DNA of 64,000 nt from Diplocarpon mali. Taxonomy: Eukaryota > Ascomycota > Leotiomycetes > Helotiales > Drepanopezizaceae. The stretch is from contig JAENRP010000015.1 of assembly GCA_024741835.1 (NCBI GenBank), positions 1-64,000 on the forward strand. Direction: 5' to 3'. The notes under the pieces were generated by a model. That model ran no database searches. It worked only from the letters and a program-made list of their open reading frames with translations, and was not told the DNA's origin. Each line of letters opens with the position of its first letter. The stretch's first letter is position 1. The translations under genes were made by a program, and so were the position numbers. Positions 48,415 through 59,214 of the stretch are shown one piece after another.

Positions 48415-50720
48415 TAGCTACTGATTTCTGCTTCCTACTTCCCTATAATATAGGTCTGCTATATAGCACTATTATACTTCTAGATATACTTTTCCGACCT
48501 TTTATATTTGCCTAGTCGGAATCGGTATATACCTTAAGCTTTGCGCTTATATGTTTTATTAGTCTATATCTTACCTTCTATATGATTATCAATCGAAGGT
48601 ACCTTTTAAGTCGCTTAACTACATTCTTATATCAAATCGTCAGATCCTTTAAGTTCTAACTAAGTTGCCTAATAATAAAGGCGATATCTAGTCTTATATA
48701 TACTATAATATATATAATCGCTCTAATATCCTATTAGTACTTCTTCAGATCTCCTCTCTACTTATTTTCATTAGTAGGCTCTAACTTATTATACTTTCCT
48801 TTAATTAAAGTACGCTTTAGCTTAAAGTTAAGAGTATAAGCAGAGAGTCCTATTTAGTCTAAGATCTTCTTAATATCCTATTCTTAGTTTAACTAGAGTT
48901 CTTAAGTGGAGCAGTTCCTTATAATGCAAATGCTAAGGATCTTATAAATTCCCCTTAGATCCTTAATATTAAAACATTTCTAAATCATTATAAAGAATCA
49001 ATCTAATTAAGTAGTTATTTTCGCAGCTATAGTAATATTATTAATATATAATAGCAACTTGATTCTACGCTTAGCATAGGTAAATAGACAAGGGTTAGCT
49101 AGACTCTAAACGAATCCTATTTCTACTAAAGCAGAGCTATATAAGAGGTTCTAATCGCAGGCTGACTATTTAAGCCTATAGATACTACAGAATATATAAA
49201 GAGAGTAGCTAGCGCATATAGGAATACCGTTAGGTTAGGAGAGAAAAATCCATTTTTTTATAATCGCTTTAATAAATGCATTCTTAATATCGTATTATCT
49301 ATATTTAAGGTTCTTAGTAGCTACTATCGCCATAAATATACAAAGGGTATCTATATAAACTATTAGCGCAAACGTATCGAAGTAGTCTTCTCTATACTAT
49401 TAAGAGAAGCCCTTAGCTATAAGCCTTGCCTTATAACATTCTAAGGTCCTATCTGCATATATCTTAATTATAAAGACCTACTTTATTAATACTAGGTTCA
49501 TATCCTTTAGCGTCGGTTCCTCTATCTATATACCATTTGTAATAAAAGAGCTTATCTCCTTTTAGATTGCCTTATTCTATACTACTCTATTCTTTAAATC
49601 ATTAATAGCTTTATTATACATCTTTAGAAGAGAGATTTTCATTATCCTCCTAGCGGCTAGAAACGCATTATCTTTATTAAAGCTCTATTAAAGTTCGAGC
49701 TTATAAATCTTATACGCTATTATAGCCTAGATACGCTTAGACTCGCGTTCATTTAAGGTATCTTCTAGTTCTAAGTCTCTATTCCTCTTTAAAGGCGTAA
49801 GTTCAGCTATAGGTTCCGTAGGCTTATCATCTAAGGAACCGCTTTCTAATAGTAGAGGCTTATTATTACTTATACCTATTTTAGGAATATCCTTTACTAT
49901 AGGTGCTTTAACTAAAGGGATAATAATATTAAAGTTATTCTATACTTTAAGTAGTTTGCAAACAATAGGAATAGTCTATTCGGCCTTTAAGCAATTAATA
50001 GGTCGTCGATCAGCAGGTGCGCTTAATATACCTAAGCTTAAAGAAAGGGGTTATTAGTTCGGCTTAATAGTATTACTATTAAGTGGTATACCTTACGAAT
50101 CTCTAAGTATATAGAGCTTTAAGAACAGCTCCCTTTTATTTTAAGATTTATTAAACTCAACTATTAAAGATATAATTACTCGCCTTAGATCTAGCGCATA
50201 TACTATCTATTGCTTTATTATCTATTTAATATACCTAATAAATATATATTCTCTACCTTAATCTATTAGCTTCTTGCTCTTTATACCTATAGGCTAAGAC
50301 TTTAGGCTAATATAAGAGTAGTAGACGCTTTTAAAGACGCAGATATAGTCTAAGCTTAGTTTCTATTTGAAATATGCCTTATATAATAATATTTAAGTGC
50401 TATTAACTATTAGTCTACTACCTATTCTATTTCGCAAGTATGCGTTTGCCTTAATTGCAAAGTCCTAGAATTCTAATAGTAGGTTAGCATCTTATAGTAG
50501 AGCGCGATAGTCAGTCTTTGCTTACTAAATACTTCGCTTAGCAATACTATTCTAATAGGAACCTTTGTATATTATAGTTAATTTGTAATAAACTCCTTAT
50601 TTTACCTATTTGTTAAGCTTTACCCTAATCTTTAATACGTTATTAGACTTAATAGCTATTAACTTCAACTAAGTTTAGCGTTCCTTTATCACTTTTTAAG
50701 TTTCCAGCTTTTCTATAAGC
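48415..50720 (-). mobile_element. Copia C4, truncated: RNase H start, RT, integrase (part 1)
   Basis: Minus-strand C-family copy. It matches C2 from within RNase H (break at 48415, in the segment encoding GSRK-x-KS) through RT (about 49480-48740) to integrase. It is interrupted at 50716-50720 (TAAGC) by C3 and continues at 56822. Its 3' UTR and 3' LTR are missing. Confidence 0.9.
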
Positions 50721-50915
50721 TATTAAGATAGGTGATACAGCTATCACTCCGATGTATTATCATATAACCCTATTGCTTAGTCAGTAGGATATTAATATAT
50801 ATATAGCTATAGGTAAGAAAGGGGTAACCTTCCTTCCTTAACTCTTACTAATATATCAACTATCGACCTTTAAAAGTTTCCTATACCTACTACGCCGACT
50901 TACTTAAGCTTAATA
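50721..50915 (+). repeat. 5' LTR of Copia C3
   Basis: 195 bp, TATTAAGATAGG ... AAGCTTAATA, followed by the primer-binding site GGTTATAAGCCC at 50916-50927. Confidence 0.93.
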
Positions 50916-51031
50916 GGTTATAAGCCCTGGATAGACCGATAATAGATTATTAACTTCCCTTAAAAAGCACTTGCGCTACAACTATTAGTAGGAAGTTGAA
51001 TAAGACTTATAGTAAAAGGCGAGCAATCGGC

Positions 51032-51165
51032 GAATAGGAGGTATAATTCCCTATTTAGCTAACCTATATTATAAGAGGTATGATTCCTTGCTTTATAACC
51101 CCTTTGGTACTATAAGAGGTATAATTCCTTGCTTTACTATATTTCGTAAGAGGTATGATTCCCTA
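51032..51165 (+). repeat. Leader repeats of Copia C3
   Basis: Same four-copy AGAGGTATGATTCC array as in C1 and C2. Confidence 0.65.
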
Positions 51166-51316
51166 CGTTATAGCCTAAAAAACCCTTTTTAATAAGAGGA
51201 CTTCCTTCCTATTTAATACTTCTATAACACCCGCTATTTAATCATTTTAACTTTTCGATAGGAGGAGTGCCTTTAACTATTTAATTTATTTGATTTTAAA
51301 CGCAATTCTATTTGAA

Positions 51317-54300
51317 ATGGCAATAGCATCCGATTCCGATCGAAATACTAAGCCTAAAGACCTCTAACTCTCTCGGAAGAACTAGTAATAATAGTTCGAC
51401 GATTTAGAGCTTTACTTTAAGAGTAAAGGCATTAAAATAGCAATTTAAAAGACACTTATTAAATACGCGAGAATAGCCCCTTATACTCCCTCTACTAATT
51501 CGTCTACTTCTACTTCAATAGCTAATACAACTACTAAAGATTTGCCAAATATACTAAATAAGCTTAGCCTAAGAGCTTTAGTAGATAATAACCGAGAATC
51601 CTAAAGGCAGATTTTAAATATAGAAAAGGAGAAGGAGTATAAGCTAGCCTTAGCCAAATGCAAGCTTAAGATTAATAAAGGTTTAAGTAATAAAGACTGA
51701 GATTTTATTTGAGTTTATAATAATGCGAAGATAAGATAGGATATATTAAAGGTAAAATACTCTTAAACAACTACCCTTAATACCTAGTATCTACTATAGC
51801 AGATTACTTCATTTTAGTATAGAAAAGATAAAGATAGTAAGGATATAGATATAAATATAAACTCTACTTAGTCTATACTATATAAAGTAAGGAGGAAAGT
51901 AAGAGCCGCAGATCCTAGGATAGCTATGACTTTTAAAGAAACTCAGCTTTTTAATTTCCTACTTAATAGCCTCCTTCCTAAGTTTGCTATTGCAAAATAA
52001 TCTCTTCTCATCTAACCTAACCTTAAGATCTATAAGAAGATCGACCTCCTTTGAACTATTAAGCAAGACCTCAAAGGACGCTTTAAATCGGCAAATGCTG
52101 CGTTATAAGGCAATAATAAGCCTAAGAAGAGGAAGGAGCGTAGGACAAGCCCTTAAGCTTATTAGGGATACTACTTCTATAATAGTGCTTATAATATTAC
52201 TAATTATAAAGTTAGAAGGCAACTAATCAATATAGTTGCTAGCTTTAATATTAAGAAGCAATTGAAGCAAAAGTTAAGAAGCAAACTGCCCTTATCTTAC
52301 TAAAGGCTGCAATTACTAAGGAAAGGCAAAGGAAAAGGCTATTTAGCCAAAACTTTAGCAGATACCTTTAATAATAATAGTAGGTTATTTAAACCTAAAT
52401 CCACTTTTGATAATTCAAATGATAATTATAATAAAGATGCTTATATCTTAAAAGCCGATCTCTATAAGATCTTTAAATCCGATTGGTATAGTAATACTAG
52501 TTGTATAGCATATATAACTAATAAACCCTACCTATTTAAAGGCCCGCTTATTAAAATAAAAAGGCGCTTTATTAAAGTTAATAATAGAAGGTTATATACG
52601 AATTCGATAAGTATAGTAAAGATGAATATTGCTAGCGTTTCTTTCCTTTTGCAAAATGTTCTCCTTATACTTAGCTTAAGTATCAATCTTTTATTTAACT
52701 GTAAGATCTATATAAAGTTGAATTATATAAGAGTTTTTAATAATCAATTTATATAGTTTATAAATAATAACTATAAAGTGATCTTTAAAGTTAAAATTAA
52801 AGATAGACTTTATATTATCTTAAAGGTGATATTATAGAAATTGATTCCTAGGCCAGACCTATAAGTGGATTCCTTTAAGGAAAGTGCACTCTCTGCCTTA
52901 ATATAATTAAGTAAGGATAAGGAGAATAGATAGACTCTTAAGCTAGGATCGCAAGTAAAATTCGCAAAAATGACTCTTAAGCTAGGACTATAAGTAGAGT
53001 GTAAGGTATCTTTAAAGATGACTCTTAAGCTGGGATTATAAGTGAATTTAGTAGAAATAACTCCTAGGCTAGGACTATAAGTGGATTCTATAAATTTGCT
53101 AATAACGACTCTTAAGCTAGGATTGCAAGTGAAATTTGCGAATTTATTAAAGACGACTCTTAAGCTAGGACTGCAAATGGATCTTGCAGTTTTATTAAAA
53201 ATAACTCCTAAGCTAGGCTTGCAATTAGAAAATAGCAAAACCTTAAACTGCTATTACTAGTCCTTTCCAGCTGCTGATAATAAAGTATTAACTAATAATA
53301 GGCTATTAAAGCTATTAGAAGCCGAAAGCCTATTAAGGTATTAGCTAATATATAGAAGATTCGCATATCTAAGGCTAGAGAAATTAAAGGGCCTATATAA
53401 GGTCTTGACTTTAAAATAGAAGATCTAAGTACTAAAGGATCGCCTAGTATACCGAATTTGTAAGCTAATAAAACTTTAAAATCGGACGCAAACTAAGCTT
53501 AGTCTATAGAAAGATTCGATACTAGCGCTAATATCTATTAATACTATTAGACTATTTATAACTTTAATTAAAGGAAATAATTAGTTTTTTTAAATAATAG
53601 ATAACTCCACTTAGCAGATATAGACTATTTGCACTAAGACTAAATCTAAGCTTATAGAAAAGCTAGAAACTTAAAAAGTGATAAAGGAATACTAGACCTA
53701 GTTAAAGCTAATAGCTATTAGGTCTGATAATATATTAAAGATTAAAGCAAAGCTTAATAAATAGGTAAAATAAGGAATTTATTATAAACCAATTATAATA
53801 TATAAAGGTTTTTATTAAAATAGTATCGCTAAGCAAAGCATCTAGCAAGTAGAGACTGATTATCGCACTCTACTATAAGATACTAACCTACTATTAGAAT
53901 TCTAAGACCTTGCGATTAAGGTAAACGTATACTTATAAAATAGAATAGGTAGTAGACTAATAGTTAATAGCACTTGAATATTGCTATATAAGGCATATTT
54001 CGGATAGAAACTAAGCTTAGACTATATCTGCATCTTTAAAAGCGTCTACTACTCCTATATTAGCCTAAAGTCCTAGCCTATAGGTATAAAGAGTAAGAAG
54101 CTAATAGATTAAAGTAAAGAGTATATATTTGTTAAGTATATTAAATAGATAATAAAGTAATAAATAGTATATGCGCTAGACTTAAGGCAAGTAATCATAT
54201 CTTTAATAATTGAGTTTAATAAATCTTAAAATAAGGGGGAGCTATCCTTAAAGCTTTATATACTTAAAGATTTGCAAAGTATACTACTCGACGGTAATAC

Positions 54301-56323
54301 TATTAAGCCGAACTAATAACCCTTCTCTTTAAGCTTAGGTATATTAAGCGCACCTGCTAATCGACGACTTACTAATCGCCCAAAGGCCGAATAGACCATT
54401 CCTATTATCTGCGAACTACCTAAAGTATAAAATAACTTTAATATTATTATCCCTTTAGTTAAAGCACTTATAGTAAAGGATATTCCTAAAATAGGTATAA
54501 GTAATAATAAGCCTCTACTATTAGAAAGCGGTTCCTTAGATAATAAGCTTATAGAACCCACAGCCGAACCTACGCCTTTAAAAAGGAATAAAGACCTAGA
54601 ACTAGAAGACACCTTAGACGAACGCGAGTCTAAGTGTATCTAAGCTATAATAGCGCATAAGATCTATAAGCTCAAACTCTAATAGAGCTTTAATAAAGAT
54701 AATACATTCTTAGCTATTAAGAGGATAATGAAAATCTCTCTTTTAAAGACGTATAATAAAGCTATTAATAACTTAAAGAATAAAGCAGTATAAAATAAGG
54801 CAATTTAAAAGGAGATAAGCTCTCTTATTGCAAATAGCATATAGATAAAGGAACTAATACTAAAGGATATAAACCTAGTATTAATAAAGTGGGTCTTTAT
54901 AATCAAGATATATGCAAATAGGACCTTAGAACGTTATAAGGCAAGGCTTATAGTTAAGGGCTTCTCCTAATAGTATAAAGAAGACTACTTTAATACATTC
55001 GCGCTAATAGTTTGCATAGATACCCTTTGTATATTTATAGCAATAGTAGCTGCTAAGGACCTTAAATGCAAATAGTATAATATCAAAAATGCATTTACTA
55101 AAGTGACTATAAAGGAACGGATTTTTCTCTCCTAACCTAATAGTATTCCTATATATACTAGCCACTCCCTTTATATACTCCGCAGTATCTATAAGCTTAA
55201 ATAATCAGCTTATAATTAGAACCTCTTATATAGCTCTACTTTAGTAGAAATAGGATTCATTCAAAGCTTAGCTAACCCTTATCTATTTACCTATATTAAG
55301 CGTAGAATCAAGTTGCTACTATATATTAATAATATTACTATAGCTGCGAAAATAACTACTTAATTGGATTAGTTCTTTATAACAATTTAAAAACGTTTTA
55401 ATACCAAGGATCTAAGGGGAATTCATAAGATCCTTAGCATCTATATTATAAGGAACCGCTCTACTTAAGAACTCTAGTTAAATTAAGAGTAGTATATTAA
55501 GAAGATCTTAGACTAAATAGGACTCTCTACTTATACTCCTAACTTTAAGCCAAAGCGTACTTCAATTAAAGGAAAGTATAATAAGTTAGAGCCTATTAAT
55601 AAAAATAAGTAGAGAAGAGATTTAAAGAAGTACTAATAGGATATTAGAGCAATTATATATACTATAGTATATATAAGACTAGATATTACCTTTATTATTA
55701 GGCAACTTAATCAAAACTTAAAGGATCTAACGATTTAATATAAGAATGCAGTCAAGCGATTTAAAAGGTACCTTCGATTAACAATCATATAGAAGGTAAG
55801 ATATAGACTAATAAAATATATAAGCGCAAAGCTTAAGGTATATACCGATTCCAATTAGGCAAATATAAAAGGTTAGAAAAGTATATTTAAAAGCGTAGCA
55901 ATACTATATAATAGACCTATATTATAAGGAAGTAAGAAGTAGAAATCAGTAGCTACTATAAGCACTAAGGCTAAATATATATTAATATTATTAAATTGCA
56001 AGTAAGGATTATAGATCGCCTAAGTTCTAAAAGATATAGGTTTTATTAAGTATATTAGATAAGATAGGAATTATATTAATCTTTAAGCAGATAATATAAG
56101 GGTAATTGCACTTATAAAGAATCCACACTTATATAAGCGATCGAAATATATTAATATTACCTACTACTTTATCTATAACCTTATTATAAAGAATAAGTTA
56201 TCGATTACCTATATCCTAACCGATCAAATAGTAGCAGATGGATTTATAAAGCCACTAGAGACGGTTATAAAGTTCGAAGCATTTAAAGATATGCTAAGGT
56301 TATAGAAGATAGTAGGGGCTTAG
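51317..56323 (+). pseudogene. Copia C3 Gag-Pol polyprotein, RIP-inactivated
   Basis: ATG 51317 to TAG 56321-56323: 5007 nt, 1668 codons, in frame throughout with no net indel. Domains as in C1: Gag from 51317; protease about 52490-52740; array 52842-53227; GAG-pre-integrase near 53350; integrase to about 54200. A linker follows with a conserved polar stretch (KRNKDLELED, about 54580). RT spans about 54880-55620 (YINN for YVDD) and RNase H about 55810-56320. In contrast with the perfect length, it has very many TAA/TAG codons. It serves as the length reference for the family. Confidence 0.92.
52842..53227 (+). repeat. In-frame palindromic array in C3 Pol (8 units)
   Basis: Eight units in the Gag-Pol frame (for example M-T-L-K-L-G-L-stop-V at 52970). 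Number and spacing match C1 and C2. Confidence 0.9.
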
Positions 56324-56335
56324 TAGGCTTAAGGA

Positions 56336-56491
56336 CGACTCCTAGGCCCGCCTTGCGAGTTAGGTCATATAGTCTTATAGAGTAAAGTTTTTTTTAAATC
56401 AACTCCTAGGCCTAGACTATAAGTCAAGTCATATAGTCTTATAAAGGAACGCTTTTGAAAATTTAACTCCTAGTCCTACTCTATAAGTAGG
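56336..56491 (+). repeat. Three palindromic units in the C3 3' UTR
   Basis: Units at 56336-56362, 56400-56427 and 56463-56491, as in C1 and C2. Confidence 0.85.
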
Positions 56492-56626
56492 ATTAGTGAT
56501 TTTAATAGAGGTTGCTATTAATTGATTATTTTTAATTTAAAAAGATACTTAAAAGTTAGATTAGCGCAAAAGGATAGTTATTATTTTCCTAACTGCAGGT
56601 CAATTAAAGTAAGGTCTAAGTAAAGG

Positions 56627-56821
56627 TATTAAGATAAGTAATATAGCTATCACTTTGATATATTATCATATAACCTTACTACTTAATTAATAGGATATTA
56701 ATATATATATAGCTATAAGTAAGAAAGAGGTAACCTTCCTTCCCTAACTCTTACTAATATATCGACTATCGACCTCTAGAAGTTTCCTATACCTACTACG
56801 CCGACTTACTTAAGCTTAATA
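56627..56821 (+). repeat. 3' LTR of Copia C3
   Basis: 195 bp, preceded by GTCTAAGTAAAGG (polypurine tract candidate) and followed by TAAGC. Confidence 0.93.
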
Positions 56822-57743
56822 TAAGCTTAGATTTAGTCTTAGCGCAAATAGTCTATATCTATTAAGTAAAGTTATCTACTATTTAAGAAAACCAATTATT
56901 TCCTTTAATTAAGGTTATAAATAGTCTAGTAGTATTAATAGATATTAGCGCTAGTATCGAATCTTTCTATAGATTAAGCTTAGTTTGCGTCCGATTTCGA
57001 AGTTTTATTAGCTTATAAATTTAATATATTAAGCGATCCTTTAATACTTAGATCTTCTATTTTAAAGTTAAGACCTTATATAAGCCCTTTAATTTTTCTA
57101 GCCTTAAATATGCAAATCTTTTATATATTAGCTAATACTTTAATAGGCTTTCGGCTTCTAATAGCTTTAATAGCCAGTTATCAATCGATGCTTTATTATT
57201 AGCGGCTAAAAAGGATTAGTGATAGCAGTTTGAGGTTTTGCCGTTTTCTAATTGCAAGCCTGGCTTAAGAGTTATTTTTAATAAAACCGCAAGATCCACT
57301 TGCAGTCTTAGCTTAGGAGTCGATTTCCTAGAAATGGCAAGATCTACTTGCGGTCCTAGCTTAAGAGTCGATTTCCCAGAAATAGCAAGATCCACTTGCG
57401 GTCTTAGCTTAAGAGTTGTCTTTAACGATTTTGCGAATTTCACTCGCAGTCTTAGTTTAAAAGTCATTTCCGTAAGTTTCACTTGCGATCCTAGCCTAAG
57501 AGTCGTTATTAGCGAATTTGCAAAATCCACTTATAGTCTTAGCTTAAGAGTTATTTCTACTAAATTCACTTATAATCCTAGCTTAGGAGTCATCTTTAAA
57601 GATACTTTATAATCTACCTATAGTCTTAGCTTAAGAGTCATTTTCGCGAATTTTACTTATAATCCTAGCTTAAGAGTCTATCTATTCTCCTTATCCTTAT
57701 TTAATTATATTAAGGCGAAGAGTGCACTTTCCTTAAAGGAATC
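56822..57743 (-). mobile_element. Copia C4, truncated: integrase start and repeat array (part 2)
   Basis: This continues C4 after C3. It matches C2 from 28795 to about 29583. It breaks at 57743 inside the long spacer before the last array unit, so C4 lacks Gag, protease, leader and 5' LTR. The sequence beyond is unrelated and less AT-rich. Confidence 0.9.
57247..57687 (-). repeat. Expanded palindromic array in C4 (10 units present)
   Basis: Ten units remain where C2 has seven before its last one. Compared with C2 there are three extra: two of 48 bp (about 57300-57395, with the linker GAAATGGCAAGATC) and one of 39 bp (about 57444-57482). The net gain is 135 bp, or 45 codons, in frame. The two 48-bp extras are close copies of each other, so they look like recent duplications. 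Confidence 0.85.
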
Positions 57744-58860
57744 TTGTCATGCTGTATTTAGAGGTGGATTCTCAGTGGTGGCAGAAGCTTGTAAAATTCT
57801 ACTCTAACTGTATACCTGAGCTCCCTTTATAAAAGTGCTCCGTGGCCACTTCAGGGGTACATTACATAAGCCAGTCCTTAGATGCCTTAGTGCCTGAGGC
57901 TCCTTATAGCGCAATATACCCCCTAGGTGAGAAGCAGCTCTTAAGCTAGGCTTAGCTATAACTAGCGCCAGATCTAGTATATAAGACTCCTTTATTATGC
58001 TCCCTAGCTTCTAGAATAATGAAAATTGCTTAATAAAGCTGTAATAAATAAAAGAGGAAGCGCGTTCCAAGTGCTTCCTCTATAGAATAGAAGCTAAATC
58101 AGGTGACAAAGGAAAGTCAACAAAGGCAGCGCGCCTATAAAAGTACGCGTTTTTCCCTTATAAAGCTTTCCTTCCTTATACTTCTTCAAATAATCACTTT
58201 AAAATAGAGAATAGTAATAATAACTTTAAGGAGCGCCCTACTAAGGCTACCACTATAAGCTTCCTAATCGTGCTCCCTTACTCCTACTAAAGACTTATAG
58301 CGAAGTCGTTATGCTTAAACACAGCTTAGAGCTTCTCAGCGCGGCAGATAGCAGAAGGATAATAACGCGCCTAAGACGTTCGATATAGTGCCACCCCTAA
58401 GAGGGAGCGCGCCTCCTCCCCTCCCCGCCACCCCCTAGGCCGTAGTTCCTAGAATACCGGCGGTCCCTTCCGCAGCTCCCTCCTCTTATCGCAAGCCGGA
58501 GCAGGGGCTAATAAGGAATATACTATATAAGGGGTGCATTCAAAGCTTCCTAGCTAGGAAGTCGGCTGGCGTATGCTTTAATAATATAGTAGGAGTATGC
58601 TACTTTTGTTATACAAAGGGAGGCCACGCATGCTAAGAGCTTCCTATCGGCGCCTTAAAGGCGTAGGAAGATTATATATTCTTATTAGAGGAGAACGACA
58701 GTGACTCTGCAGTACATTCTCAAGCTTCCTTTAAGTGGTTTACCACTAATAAGCAGTTTAAGGCCTCGCCGCCACTAAAAGGAAGGTAAGAGAGGAGCTT
58801 CAAAAGGCGCGCTAGAAAGAGATAAAGGAGGTAGTATTATCAAAGGGTACATTAATCATA
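57744..58860 (+). pseudogene. Cysteine-cluster protein fragment (Gag-like), plus strand
   Basis: Frame 2 reads almost continuously from 57746 (VMLYLEVDSQWWQKLVKFYS) to about 58850 with stops only at TAA/TAG. The 5' end is cut at the C4 junction. A Pro-rich part (about 58390-58500) precedes a cysteine cluster at about 58540-58645: C, then C about 13 residues on, then C-Y-F-C, then H-A-C. An acidic stretch (LLEENDSDSA) and a basic tail follow. Similar Cys clusters are known to me from repeat-derived fungal proteins, probably Gag-type. It is closely comparable to 62760-63230. Much less mutated than the C family. Family uncertain. Confidence 0.5.
58054..58080. other. Hairpin GAGGAAGC / GCTTCCTC
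   Basis: A perfect 8-bp inverted repeat with an 11-base loop inside the fragment above. The word GCTTCCTC recurs nearby, so it may be chance. Confidence 0.35.
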
Positions 58861-59060
58861 AGCTTTCTTATACTATAGCTAATAGCTTCTTAAAACCAAT
58901 TGGTCAGGAGCTCTTACCGCTGCCGATTATAGTACCTCTTAGCCTCGCCGCCCGCCTTGCAAAGGCTTTTAAGGCTCCTGCGGCTGCTCCTATTATTGCT
59001 CCTGGCGTTATTCCCCAGGCGGCTCCTAAGGCTATACCACCAGAGGAGTCGGTTGCTTCT
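58851..59060 (+). pseudogene. Pro/Ala-rich fragment, plus strand
   Basis: Frame 3 reads about 65 residues (for example LPLPIIVPLSLAARLAKAF then APAAAPIIAPG) before a TAA that may be a former CAA. It follows the Cys-cluster fragment in a different frame, so a frameshift or a separate segment is possible. It resembles the longer Pro/Ala tract at 63270-63605 in composition and in position relative to a minus-strand Copia RNase H. Confidence 0.4.
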
Positions 59061-59214
59061 TAACAGGGACGCGCCCTTATATTATTCGCAGAGCTGTTAA
59101 AGGTTCTAATTATCTAAGGGAGTTGGTTTTAGGCCTTCCTATATATTAGTATAAGGAAATTGAACCCTGTCTTGCGCTTCCTTCTCACTTGCTATTATAA
59201 AGGAGATATAAAAG
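59061..59214. other. Gap between convergent fragments
   Basis: Short stretch between the plus-strand fragment and the Copia-D C-terminus; nothing supported. Confidence 0.4.

Larger units (their letters stand above)
50721..56821 (+). mobile_element. Ty1/Copia LTR retrotransposon C3, complete, nested in C4
   Basis: A 6101-bp plus-strand element with 195-bp LTRs and duplication TAAGC (50716-50720, 56822-56826). It is inserted in opposite orientation into the integrase region of a truncated relative, C4. Order and repeats are the same as C1. It is among the most heavily mutated copies. Confidence 0.95.

Noticed and set aside
57946..57972. Possible palindromic unit (CTCTTAAGCTAGGCTTAGC) in the Cys-cluster fragment
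   Set aside because: Only one arm matches the consensus, and there is no GACTC/GAGTC pair. It could be chance in TAAGCT-rich sequence.
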